The notes under the pieces are model-generated. The model was not told where the DNA came from. It was given only the letters and a program-made list of their open reading frames with translations, and searched no databases. Of a stretch of DNA of 30,001 nucleotides, positions 14,776-22,760 are shown piece by piece. The translations under genes were made by a program, and so were the position numbers. Every line of letters begins with the position of its first letter. Positions within the stretch are counted from its first letter, which is position 1. Origin of the DNA: JBAVQS01 sp049694275 (lineage in GTDB: Bacteria > Chloroflexota > Anaerolineae > UBA4142 > SHND01); assembly GCA_049694275.1 (NCBI GenBank), contig JBAVQS010000375.1, forward strand, positions 1 to 30,001, read 5' to 3'.

Positions 14776-16935
14776 TTAATCCTGCTTTGCTTTCAGCCCT
14801 TCCAGCACCTTCCAGGGCATGAGCGGAAAATCGTTGAACCAGACGCCGGTCGCATCGTGCACGGCGGCGATAATGGCGGCGGGGAGGGCGATAAAAGGCA
14901 TTTCGGCCATCCCGCGCGCGCCCCAGGGGCCGTTGTCGTCCGGGTACTCGAGAATGACCGAATCGATCCTGTCGGGAATGTCGAGGACGCCGGGAATGAG
15001 ATAGTTGGACATATAGGGGGTGAGGACCCGGCCGTCCTTCATTACGAAATTCTCGGTGATCGCATAGCCGAGCGATTGGATGACGCCGCCCTCAATCTGC
15101 CCCTCGACCAGCTTGCGATTCAGCGCCTTGCCCACATCGTGCGCGCTGGTGACCCGGAGCACCTGCACCTGTCCGGTCTCGGTGTCCACGGCCACCTCGA
15201 CCGCCTGCGCCAAATAGCCATAGGCGATGTTTGGCTTGCTGTGCCCGTCCTCGGGATCATAGGGGTCGGTAGGGGGGGCGAGGTAAGTGTATTCGGCGCG
15301 GGCGGGGCGCTCCTCATTGCGCCAGTGTTCGAGGGCGAGCGCGGCCGCGCCCTTGATGGCGTTGCCGCTCATGTAGGTGAGGCGCGAAGCGGAGACGCTG
15401 CCGGAGCTCTGCGTCACCGCGGTGTCGCTCACGACGAGCTTGATCTTGTCGAGCGATAGGTCAAGCGTCTCGGCCGCCGTCTGCTGCATGACGGTGTGCG
15501 CTCCCTGGCCGACATCAGCGCCCGCCTGAAAGACAATGGCCTGCTCGATCTCGCCCGCACCGTGGAGCTCGACGGCGGCCCAGCTATTCTCTTGATAGCC
15601 GAACGAAAAGCCAATGTTCTTGAACCCTGAGGCGATGCCGCGCCCGAGCTGAATGTGCGGCCGGTCGCTCTCGGGTGTTGGCGTGTTCCAGCCGAATTCT
15701 TTGGCGCACGCCTCGGTCACCTCGACCAGCGAGACGGGGCCGCCGGGGAGCGGGGTCTGAGTCGAGAGGAGGCTGCCGGCGCGGAGGAGGTTCTTGAGGC
15801 GCAGCTCGACCGGGTCCATACCCAGCTTTTCCGCCAGCTTGTTCATCTGGGATTCGGCGACGAAATGGCCTTGCGGCGCGCCAAAGCCGCGAAAGGCGCC
15901 GCCCGGCACGTTGTTGGTATAGACGGCGAAGGCATCCACCTTGACGTTAGGAATCTCGTAGGGGCCTGTGCAGGTGAGCGTCGCATTGCCCAGCACCTTG
16001 GGGGAGGTGTAGCAATAGGCGCCCGCATCGGCAATCAACTCGACTTCGGCGGCGACCAGCTTGCCCTCGCGCGTCGCGCCGGTCCGGGCATGGATAAACA
16101 TCTGGTGGCGCTTGCAGTGTCCCTGGATGGATTCCTCGCGGCTCCAGATGATCTTGACCGGGCGGTTGAGCTTCCAGGCGGCGAGCGCCAGAATGATCTG
16201 GACGGACATGTCCTCGCGTCCGCCGAATGCGCCGCCGATGGCGGGGTAGATAACGCGGACCTTGTCGAGGGGCAGGTCGAGGGCGTGGGCGATCTGCTGC
16301 TGGTCCTCGTAGGTCCACTGCCCGGCGACGACCACCGTAACGCGCCCTTCCGCGTCGATGTACGCGAGCCCCGCCTCGGGCTGCATAAAAATGTGCTCTT
16401 GCATGGGCGTGTGGTAGGTCTCTTGTACGATCACATCGGCGCCAGCCAGGCCCTTTTCGACATCCCCTTTGCGGATGCAATAACTTTTGAGGATATTGCC
16501 GGGATGGTCGGCGTGGAGAAGGGGCGCGCTCTCCTTTATGGCCTCTCGTGGGTCATAGACGCCGGGCAGGTCCTCGTATTCGACCTTGATCAGGTCACGA
16601 GCGTGGGCGGCGTGCTTTTCGGTTTCGGCGACAACCAGCGCGACCTTGTCGCCGATCCAGCGCACAATGCTGTCACATAGAACGGGATTATCAAAGATGC
16701 CCAGCCCGTATTCATTGACCGGAACATCCTTCGCCGTCAAGACGCAGACGACGCCGGGGGCCTGTTCAGCGCGGGTCGTGTCGATCTGGTTGATGCGTGC
16801 AGAGGGGCGGTTGGCGAAGAGCACCTTCATCCACAACTGGCCGGGCATGTCGATGTCGCCCGGAAATTTTGCCTCGCCCGTCACTTTGGCTCGCGCATCG
16901 ACGCGCGTAATCGATTGTCCCAATCTGCTCATCAT
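14776..16935 (-). CDS. Molybdenum hydroxylase, molybdopterin-binding subunit (XdhA/CoxL-like)
   Basis: The product is 719 aa from ATG 16935 (718 from the adjacent ATG 16932, which has better spacing from AAGGTGA). A longer frame would overlap the preceding gene and lacks a ribosome site. Motifs: the family opening GQSITRVDARAKVTGEAKF, GGAFGGREDM and GAFRGFGAPQGH in the pterin-binding region, GADVGQGAHT, and ARGMAEMPF with the base glutamate at about residue 678. This is the catalytic subunit that hydroxylates an N-heterocycle or aldehyde with water as the oxygen source. AYRSFR-type CO dehydrogenase signatures are absent, so it is not a true CO dehydrogenase. It follows the FAD/2Fe-2S gene by 25 bp and forms the second molybdenum hydroxylase of the window. 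Confidence 0.92.
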   Translation of the reverse strand: MMSRLGQSITRVDARAKVTGEAKFPGDIDMPGQLWMKVLFANRPSARINQIDTTRAEQAPGVVCVLTAKDVPVNEYGLGIFDNPVLCDSIVRWIGDKVALVVAETEKHAAHARDLIKVEYEDLPGVYDPREAIKESAPLLHADHPGNILKSYCIRKGDVEKGLAGADVIVQETYHTPMQEHIFMQPEAGLAYIDAEGRVTVVVAGQWTYEDQQQIAHALDLPLDKVRVIYPAIGGAFGGREDMSVQIILALAAWKLNRPVKIIWSREESIQGHCKRHQMFIHARTGATREGKLVAAEVELIADAGAYCYTSPKVLGNATLTCTGPYEIPNVKVDAFAVYTNNVPGGAFRGFGAPQGHFVAESQMNKLAEKLGMDPVELRLKNLLRAGSLLSTQTPLPGGPVSLVEVTEACAKEFGWNTPTPESDRPHIQLGRGIASGFKNIGFSFGYQENSWAAVELHGAGEIEQAIVFQAGADVGQGAHTVMQQTAAETLDLSLDKIKLVVSDTAVTQSSGSVSASRLTYMSGNAIKGAAALALEHWRNEERPARAEYTYLAPPTDPYDPEDGHSKPNIAYGYLAQAVEVAVDTETGQVQVLRVTSAHDVGKALNRKLVEGQIEGGVIQSLGYAITENFVMKDGRVLTPYMSNYLIPGVLDIPDRIDSVILEYPDDNGPWGARGMAEMPFIALPAAIIAAVHDATGVWFNDFPLMPWKVLEGLKAKQD

Positions 16936-16960
16936 TTCACCTTGGATTTGAGGTTGCCCC

Positions 16961-18364
16961 TCAAGATAGAGTACTTGCCGCCTCAATCGCCTCTACGATC
17001 TTGTAGTAGCCCGTGCATCGGCACAGGTTCCCCGTGATTGCCTGTTGCACATCCGCATGGCTCGGTTGGGGATTCTCCTCGAGAAGCTTGGCGCCGCTCA
17101 TGACGAGGCCGGGGATGCAATAGCCACACTGGACGGCAAAGTGATCCACAAAGGCTTGCTGGACCGGGTGCAAGTGACCGTCCTGCGCGAGTCCCTCGAT
17201 GGTCTCGATTTTCGCGTGGTGCGCCCGCGGGGCGGGGACGAGGCAGCTCATGACCGCCATGCCGTCGAGGTAAACTGTACAGGCGCCGCACTCGCCTTCC
17301 GCACACCCTTCCTTGGTTCCGATGAGGCCCAGATCTTCGCGGAGCATTCGCAAGAGGGTCTTGTCGCTCGCGTTTTCGACCGAATATTTCTGCCCGTTGA
17401 TGGTTGTCTCAATCACGTCTTTTGCGCGGTGGACTTCTGTGGCGTGTTCGTGCGGTTTATAATGGCCGTCGGTTCCGCCCCAGAGGAGGACCGGTTTCTC
17501 CGGCAGGTCGCGCTCGTTATCACGAATCTGGCGGAGCGCGCGGGCAACCAGGACGCGAACCATGTCACGGCGGTACTCGGCGGGGCCGCGCACATCGTCG
17601 ATTGGTTTGGCGGAGTGGGTTGCCATCTCGGCGGCCTCTTCAATCACCGCGTCCGAGAGCCACTGGCCGACCAGGTACTGTTCGGCGTCGATGGCGTTGA
17701 CGATGGTTGGCGCGACCGAGCCCAGAGTGATCCAGGCGTTAGATATCTCGTCGTCCTCAAACTCGAGTACCACGGCTGTGTTGACTACCGAAATAGCCTG
17801 GGCGCGGCGCAGGCCCAGCTTGATAAAGGTTCCCCGGTCCTTATAGGACATTTTCTGGAACGCGATCTCGACGAGCATCTCGTCCGGTTCCATGGAGGTC
17901 TTGCGCACGCCCTTGAAAAAGTCGCTAAAGGGAACGACGCGCTCGCGCCGGGCGCTCTTGAGCTTGACCTCGGCGCCCATCGCCCATAGAGGCGTGATGG
18001 TGTCGTTCGCGGGGGATGCGGTAATGATATTGCCGGCAATCGTGCCCCGGTTGCGAATCTGGGGCGCGCCGACCTGCCAACAGGCGCATACGAGGGGATA
18101 GGCAAGCTCGCGAAGGAGCGAGGAGGCGACCGCCTGGTTATGCGTGACGCCCGGGCCGATCCGCACATAATCGCCGTCCTCGCGAATGTAATCCATGTTC
18201 GGCAGCCGGCTGATGTCAATCACCGCTTGAGGCGCGCGAATCTTGCGCTCTAGCTCGATGAGCAGGTCGGTCCCGCCGTTGATGATGCGGGCGTTGGCGC
18301 CGTATTGTGCAAGTAACTGCACTGTCTCGTCAACCGTTCGGGGTTGAATGAAGGTTTCCCACAT
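16961..18364 (-). CDS. Molybdenum hydroxylase, fused FAD and 2Fe-2S subunit (FAD domain first)
   Basis: The product is 467 aa from ATG 18364. Residues 1-285 form the FAD subunit: NGGTDLLIEL (29-38) and RNRGTIAGNI (104-113), with tail GPAEYRRDMV (260-269). A 30-residue, His-containing linker follows. Residues 316-467 are the small subunit with both 2Fe-2S centres: C354, C359, C362, C374, and C413, C416, C448, C450. Electrons would run from the Mo subunit through both clusters to FAD. XdhA proteins of the Rhodobacter/E. coli type carry these domains in the opposite order, so this fusion is probably independent. A frame reaching 18409 exists, but ATG 18364 gives the conserved opening; no strong ribosome site is visible. 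The Mo subunit follows after 25 bp. Confidence 0.92.
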   Translation of the reverse strand: MWETFIQPRTVDETVQLLAQYGANARIINGGTDLLIELERKIRAPQAVIDISRLPNMDYIREDGDYVRIGPGVTHNQAVASSLLRELAYPLVCACWQVGAPQIRNRGTIAGNIITASPANDTITPLWAMGAEVKLKSARRERVVPFSDFFKGVRKTSMEPDEMLVEIAFQKMSYKDRGTFIKLGLRRAQAISVVNTAVVLEFEDDEISNAWITLGSVAPTIVNAIDAEQYLVGQWLSDAVIEEAAEMATHSAKPIDDVRGPAEYRRDMVRVLVARALRQIRDNERDLPEKPVLLWGGTDGHYKPHEHATEVHRAKDVIETTINGQKYSVENASDKTLLRMLREDLGLIGTKEGCAEGECGACTVYLDGMAVMSCLVPAPRAHHAKIETIEGLAQDGHLHPVQQAFVDHFAVQCGYCIPGLVMSGAKLLEENPQPSHADVQQAITGNLCRCTGYYKIVEAIEAASTLS

Positions 18365-18365
18365 G

Positions 18366-18453
18366 ATAGGTAAACAGGGAGACAGAGAGACAAGTAGCCA
18401 GGTAGGCAAGGTAATAATTCGTTCCCTGTTTACCTGTTTTCTTGTCTACCTGT
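18366..18453 (-). repeat. Word-like repeats and 13-bp inverted repeat between XdhC and FAD/2Fe-2S genes
   Basis: The arms 18368-18380 (AGGTAAACAGGGA) and 18423-18435 are exact inverse complements, 42 bp apart. Around them, variants of CAGGTAGACA, CAGGTAAACAGGG and GACAGAGAGACAAG recur, giving a low-complexity, purine/pyrimidine-skewed block. It separates two genes of one presumed operon. A hairpin in the mRNA could affect relative expression; equally it may be a dispersed low-complexity repeat. Confidence 0.6.
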
Positions 18454-19224
18454 CTACTTTATACGTGTTTCCTTGATGATTTCGGCCATGATGCTGACTG
18501 CGATCTCCTGGGGTGTTTCGGCGCCAATGGGCAAGCCGATGGGGGCATGAATGCGCCCCAGTGTTTCTTCCGGGATGTTTTCGCTTTTCAGGATATCATA
18601 AACGGCGAGCACGCGCCGCTTGCTCCCCAGCATCCCTATATAAGCGGCCGGCTTGTTCATGATGGCGCGCAGGACCGGGGCATCCATGGTATGTGCGCGG
18701 GTGACCAGGACAATATGGGTCTGTGGAGTAATGGCAAGGTTCGCCAGTTCGGCGGCCAGGTCACCCACACAGAGCTCGTCGGCCTGAGGAAAATTCTCAC
18801 GCGTCAGTAGCTCGGGCCGATCGTCGAGGATCACAACGTGAAAGCCGAGGAATTTGCCCAACTCTGCACACGCCGCACCGACGTGCCCGGCGCCGATAAT
18901 GACCAGGGTCGGCGCCGCGACGACTGGCTCGACAAAAATCTCCATCTCGCCGCCGCAGATGAGTGGGTCGCCCCGCTCTTGATTCGATAGCGTCATGTCG
19001 AGATAACGGGGTTTGCCATCCTGGATGGTTTCCTGCGCCGCGTGGATGACCCGGGCTTCCATCTCGCCGCCGCCGACCGAGCCGGCGATTCGGCCATCGG
19101 GATAGATGAGCATTTTGCTGCCGACATTACGCGGGCTCGACCCCATCGTTTTGACGATGGTCGCTACCGCCACCGGCCGGTTCTGCTCGATTGCTTCCGC
19201 CAAAGCGTGATAAAACGAATCCAT
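18454..19224 (-). CDS. xdhC: XdhC-family molybdenum cofactor maturation/insertion protein
   Basis: The product is 256 aa. XdhC proteins bind molybdenum cofactor, promote its sulfuration and insert it into xanthine dehydrogenase-type apoenzymes. The N-terminal domain shows GSSPRNVGSKMLI (28-40), GSVGGGEMEA (48-57) and CGGEMEIFVEP (90-100). The Rossmann-type C-terminal domain shows GAGHVGAACAELG (111-123), LDDRPE and YIGMLGSKRR. The length and both domains are complete. C90 is the conserved cysteine before GGEME. The ribosome site before ATG 19224 is weak. It is the first enzyme-related gene of cluster 2 and is the only maturation factor in the window, so it may serve both hydroxylases. Confidence 0.93.
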   Translation of the reverse strand: MDSFYHALAEAIEQNRPVAVATIVKTMGSSPRNVGSKMLIYPDGRIAGSVGGGEMEARVIHAAQETIQDGKPRYLDMTLSNQERGDPLICGGEMEIFVEPVVAAPTLVIIGAGHVGAACAELGKFLGFHVVILDDRPELLTRENFPQADELCVGDLAAELANLAITPQTHIVLVTRAHTMDAPVLRAIMNKPAAYIGMLGSKRRVLAVYDILKSENIPEETLGRIHAPIGLPIGAETPQEIAVSIMAEIIKETRIK

Positions 19225-19246
19225 AGCTCAATCCAATCAGGCTCAA

Positions 19247-19861
19247 TCAGGACGCCGGCGTGGCCGCTGCGCTGGGCGTTGGCGACGACGTTGGGACCGC
19301 CGTGCCGGGCGTCGGAGGCCGCTCCGGGAGCACCGTGCGTGGAATGCATTCAAAATTTTGGAGCAGTGTGGTAATCCGGGTGTTTTGTGGATCAAGTTGC
19401 GCTGCCTGGCGAAGGAAATCGCAGCCGGACCGCTGGTCGTGTTGAATCACCAATTGACCGATACGAATCAGAATATCGGCTTGATCAGCGGCGCGTCCCT
19501 GCTTGGCATAGATCGCGGCAGCGCGCTCGTACTCGGCCTCCGCCGCCCCATCATCCTCCTGGGCGTACAGGTACCCCCAGGCCAGGACCCGATGAGGCTC
19601 GGCTGCTTCGGGATAATCGCGTGACAACTCCAATAGGCGCGGGCGCGCACACTCAAACGCGGCCTTGTGATCGGCGCGGTTGCCATCCAGGTCTTTGATC
19701 TGGCTAACACCCCAACAGTCATTGAGGATTTTCTGGAGGACAACGCCGGCTGCAGGGCCTGGCGTCGGTGTGGTCGCCGTTTCTGCAGTGCAGGCCGCCA
19801 GGAGCGCCAACGCCAGCAGCGCCGCGCCGTATAAACAAATTCTCACGTTAAATTGCGCCAT
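19247..19861 (-). CDS. TPR-like lipoprotein with TP-rich tail
   Basis: The product is 204 aa. The signal peptide ends in a lipobox LLAAC (C24), so the protein is predicted to be lipid-anchored outside the membrane. Residues about 75-165 form paired helices of tetratricopeptide type (LAWGYLYAQEDDGAAEAEYERA, split here by its turn, then QADILIRIGQLVI and DFLRQAAQLDPQN). A Pro/Thr/Ser tail (about 175-204) follows. Four further cysteines after C24 could form disulfides. ATG 19861 is preceded by AGGA at short spacing. It is 22 bp upstream of xdhC on the same strand and may be co-transcribed, but nothing ties it to molybdenum enzymes. The partner proteins bound by the repeats are unknown. Confidence 0.75.
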   Translation of the reverse strand: MAQFNVRICLYGAALLALALLAACTAETATTPTPGPAAGVVLQKILNDCWGVSQIKDLDGNRADHKAAFECARPRLLELSRDYPEAAEPHRVLAWGYLYAQEDDGAAEAEYERAAAIYAKQGRAADQADILIRIGQLVIQHDQRSGCDFLRQAAQLDPQNTRITTLLQNFECIPRTVLPERPPTPGTAVPTSSPTPSAAATPAS

Positions 19862-19950
19862 TCCTATACATCCGCCAGTGAAGTTATCCTTATCCTAACA
19901 TTCATGCTGCTATCCGTCAAAAATTCATCGCCGGGGCGTTCGTTTTGGAC

Positions 19951-19956
19951 TATAAT
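19951..19956 (+). promoter_or_regulatory. -10 element placed for leaderless transcription of the methyltransferase
   Basis: A perfect TATAAT ends 6 nt before the ATG at 19963, so transcription would begin at or next to the start codon. No Shine-Dalgarno sequence precedes the ATG. No good -35 is seen 17 bp upstream. Confidence 0.45.
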
Positions 19957-19962
19957 CCATTC

Positions 19963-20667
19963 ATGGCTACGCCGCGCCTGGTGCTCCGTTTTGTCCGTTT
20001 TTTTTACGCGCACTTTTACAATCGTCTCGCCTTTACCTATGACCCTGTCAGCGCGCTCGTCTCGCGCGGCGAGTGGCGCGCCTGGACCAACGCGGCGCTG
20101 CCGTTTATCCGCGGGCCACGCGTCTTGGAAATTGCCGTAGGCACTGGCAATCTGCAGCTTGATCTGCGCCGTGCTGGATTCTCCCCCTTCGGGATAGAAT
20201 TATCCCCCTATATGCTTGATATTACGCGGAAAAAGCTCATCGCGCGCGGTGATACCCTTGCGTTAACACGCAGCCGGGTACAGGCGCTTCCCTTTCCCGA
20301 TGCGAGTTTTGATTCGCTGGTTATGACCTTTCCCCCCGGTTTTGTCGCCGACCCGCACGCCGTATCCGAAATGCGGCGGGTGCTGGCGCCTGGCGGCTGC
20401 CTTCTCTGGGTGGATGCGCCCTATCTCTACCCACGCGATCTCTGGTCACGGTTCCTCAACGGGTTGTATCACTGGACGAATAGCGGGTCTACGTCCCGGT
20501 CGGGGAAAGGCCTGAGCCGGGCGAGCCGATCTGAATCGATGGAAACGCTGGACAGGATACTGGAAGAGTGGCTCCCACGAACAGGATGGACGTGGCGCGT
20601 TGAGCGAGTGGAACGAGTGGCGAGTCAGATTCATGTGCTGATTGGCACGCGGCAAGAGCCATCATAA
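19963..20667 (+). CDS. Class I SAM-dependent methyltransferase
   Basis: The product is 234 aa. Motif I is VLEIAVGTGN (54-63), binding the SAM carboxypropyl group. E79 ends the second strand and would hold the ribose hydroxyls. VQALPFPDASFDSLV (about 106-120) is the adenine-binding loop and motif IV of the UbiE/Methyltransf_11 group, followed by M-R-R-V-L-A-P-G-G (post-motif). The N-terminal 50 residues are helical, with FYNRLAFTYD, as in UbiE-like proteins. ATG 19963 fits the family opening; a TTG at 19945 would add six residues but overlaps the TATAAT. The substrate is unknown; a quinone, lipid or small molecule is possible. The stop is 2 bp from the convergent GT39-like gene. Confidence 0.85.
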   Translation: MATPRLVLRFVRFFYAHFYNRLAFTYDPVSALVSRGEWRAWTNAALPFIRGPRVLEIAVGTGNLQLDLRRAGFSPFGIELSPYMLDITRKKLIARGDTLALTRSRVQALPFPDASFDSLVMTFPPGFVADPHAVSEMRRVLAPGGCLLWVDAPYLYPRDLWSRFLNGLYHWTNSGSTSRSGKGLSRASRSESMETLDRILEEWLPRTGWTWRVERVERVASQIHVLIGTRQEPS

Positions 20668-20669
20668 AC

Positions 20670-22652
20670 TCAATGCACCTCGATTTGAGCCAATTCAACA
20701 AAGTCATCTCCGCTCTTGACCGATAGCCGGTCCCCGCTCTCGGGCTCATACCATCCTGCGCGTATCGAATAGACACCGGGCGCAAGGGTGGCGGGGAATT
20801 TCAGCGTAAAGCTCTCCCGTTTCATCTCATTGGCGGCCCATCGTGTGGTCGGATAAGGCGCTGCATCTTCCCCGAACCCAACGCGCGGGGCATGGTCATC
20901 CTGCGCCGGCACGCTACCCTGAGTATCTTCAAGGTGTACAAATGCCGTATAGTTGAGGTCCAGTTTCCGCTCTGCCTGCCACACCAGGTCCAGCCCCAGT
21001 GTATCGCCAGCATGCAAAGTTCTAGCAGGTATGGCAGTCCATCCGACCAACTTCAACTGCCCGTCGAAATCTACCTCACGCTGGCGCGACAGCGGCGCGG
21101 GTTGATACACTTCGTAGCGAACATTCTGGTAGGAGAGCCGGTAGCCCTCATCGAGGGCCGACATGAACTCGCGTGTGAAATTGCGAAAGTGGTCTACATC
21201 TTCGCGCGTCCCTCTGTTCAAGATCACCAGTGGAAAGTGACCTGCTTGCAAATTTTCCAACTCCCAGTGCTGGTTCCATGCGCCAGCTCGCGCTAGGCTG
21301 CTGTACTGAAACGTGTAATAGTCCACAGGTTTACCGTTTGTGACCAGGAGCCCCATGTCCTCCGATATCACCGTGCCTGGCATGTGTGCAACAAGCGATG
21401 AGATATTCTGGTTGCCGGTCCGCACCTCGTCCATGAGCTGGCGCGCAATCGCCGGATCGTGCTTGTCCCAAAAGAGCATGAGCTGTACCAAGAGCGCCAC
21501 CGGAAGCCACCACCTGGCTGATGGCCTGTGCTCCCACCCCGCGCCAATTGCAATCCCGGCAAACAGGCAGACGACGACGACGGCCTCGAATAGGTAATTC
21601 TCCCACGCGCCGACCCGTCCTGCCAGGAGCACCGAACCGATTGCGCCGGCGCCGTATAATTCAAGAACACCAATGCGGCGAGCGCGGAGGCGCGTCGTCC
21701 AGCCCCATACGGCAAGGAGAATCAGTAGAAGGTAGGTTGTCACAAATTCGCGTGCCAGTGTCAGGAACGTATCCCATAACCAGAGGGTGGCATTCGAGGC
21801 GACCATGCCAAATATAAAGCCGCCGCTCGTCCACCAGTTGAGGAGCGTCAGGATGAGCATTCCACTCGCGCCCAGTACTAGTGTCCAGAGGATTGCCATC
21901 CGCCGGTCCCGTAAAAAGATAGCAACAGCCGCCGCGGCCGGGGCGACAAAGAGCGAGTGCTTGGTATAGAGAGCGCAAAGGAAGAAGAGGGCCGCAAGTC
22001 CCAGGTTCCAAGTCGCAGGTTGCAGGTTCCTTGCCTTTCCCATCGCCCGGTTCGTGTCCCTTGCCGTTGGTTGGCGGCGTGTGGCCTGTAGTGTGTGCCC
22101 TGTGGCGTGTGCCCTGGGACCTGTGCCCTGCCATCGCCAGACAAAAAACAAGCCCGCGACGGTAAACGCCAGACCAATCAAGTCGATGCGAAAGAGGGGA
22201 ATCCAGTGATAGATAAAGGTGGAACCGAGAAAAAGGAGCGCGGCGATAGATGAGATGAGCAGGCGGGGGGGGCGCGCCAGCCCCCGTATCTCGGTTTTCA
22301 CAATGCGAAAGAGAAAAGCGGCGACGATGAGGGCAGATGCGAAATTGAGCCAGCGTCCGCCGGTATAGCTATCGCCAAATAATACGCGAAAGGGCGCGGC
22401 GAGCAGCATGGCGAGCGGCGGATAATTGCTCGATGCATAGGGGAGTCCTTCGATCCCCTTGTAAATTGAATGTCCGAGCGCCAGTTCGCGAGTGAACCAG
22501 AGGACGATGCCCTCGCCGTAATCGAGCTCGTAGGGGAAAAAGATTCCAGAGAGCGCCAGCCAGAGGGTGAGCCCGAGGTAAAACAAGAGTCCGAGCATGA
22601 CGCCGCCCCACAGGACGCGCAGGAGAATTCGAGCGTGTGGCATCTGCACCAT
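20670..22652 (-). CDS. GT39-like polytopic glycosyltransferase with C-terminal beta-sandwich
   Basis: The product is 660 aa. About ten hydrophobic helices lie between residues 10 and 420. The first outer loop has YELDYGEG (D44, E47), the acidic pair typical of GT39/ArnT/Dol-P-Man-type GT-C transferases. These use polyprenyl-phosphate sugars at the outer membrane face. After about 420 comes a soluble part: an ISEDMGLLV segment found in related proteins, then a ~120-residue beta-sandwich with LVGWTAIPARTLHAGDTL and PGVYSIRAGWYEPESGDRL. Residues about 175-219 are a low-complexity insertion between two helices (separate entry). ATG 22652 is chosen over a TTG at 22679; ATG 22643 is also possible. 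None has a strong ribosome site. The acceptor is unknown; an extracytoplasmic glycan or protein is likely. Confidence 0.82.
   Translation of the reverse strand: MVQMPHARILLRVLWGGVMLGLLFYLGLTLWLALSGIFFPYELDYGEGIVLWFTRELALGHSIYKGIEGLPYASSNYPPLAMLLAAPFRVLFGDSYTGGRWLNFASALIVAAFLFRIVKTEIRGLARPPRLLISSIAALLFLGSTFIYHWIPLFRIDLIGLAFTVAGLFFVWRWQGTGPRAHATGHTLQATRRQPTARDTNRAMGKARNLQPATWNLGLAALFFLCALYTKHSLFVAPAAAAVAIFLRDRRMAILWTLVLGASGMLILTLLNWWTSGGFIFGMVASNATLWLWDTFLTLAREFVTTYLLLILLAVWGWTTRLRARRIGVLELYGAGAIGSVLLAGRVGAWENYLFEAVVVVCLFAGIAIGAGWEHRPSARWWLPVALLVQLMLFWDKHDPAIARQLMDEVRTGNQNISSLVAHMPGTVISEDMGLLVTNGKPVDYYTFQYSSLARAGAWNQHWELENLQAGHFPLVILNRGTREDVDHFRNFTREFMSALDEGYRLSYQNVRYEVYQPAPLSRQREVDFDGQLKLVGWTAIPARTLHAGDTLGLDLVWQAERKLDLNYTAFVHLEDTQGSVPAQDDHAPRVGFGEDAAPYPTTRWAANEMKRESFTLKFPATLAPGVYSIRAGWYEPESGDRLSVKSGDDFVELAQIEVH
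21995..22130 (-). repeat. Low-complexity repeat block in frame inside the GT39-like gene
   Basis: On the plus strand, CAGGTTCC and GCAGGTTGCAGGTTCC recur at 22001-22030, and GTGTGCCCTG/CTGTGCCCTG occurs three times at 22091-22130. The 136-bp block has a length compatible with keeping frame and encodes a hydrophilic, Ala/Thr/Arg/Gln-rich loop including QPATWNLG. It looks inserted between two membrane helices. Confidence 0.65.
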
Positions 22653-22701
22653 ATTAGCATTGAGGGACGGTCTCGTCAAAGAAACGGACGTTTGCGCTTT
22701 T

Positions 22702-22729
22702 TTGCGCTGTCTCCCATTCTTGCTATAAT
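22702..22729 (+). promoter_or_regulatory. Extended -10 promoter of the DUF3048 lipoprotein gene
   Basis: TGCTATAAT (22721-22729) combines an extended TGn with a perfect -10. TTGCGC (22702-22707) lies 16 bp upstream as a moderate -35. The leader is about 25 nt to ATG 22761. Confidence 0.6.
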
Positions 22730-22760
22730 GCCCGCACGTTTACTCGCAATGGAGAGACCC

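Noticed and set aside
14776..16935. Aerobic CO dehydrogenase (coxL).
   Set aside because: The AYXCSFR active-site signature of true CO dehydrogenases is absent; the subunit set alone does not prove CO oxidation.
22470..22760. A much longer N-terminus for the DUF3048 protein.
   Set aside because: It would place the signal peptide and lipobox in the middle of the protein and overlap the opposite-strand GT39-like gene; the promoter and GGAGAG support ATG 22761.
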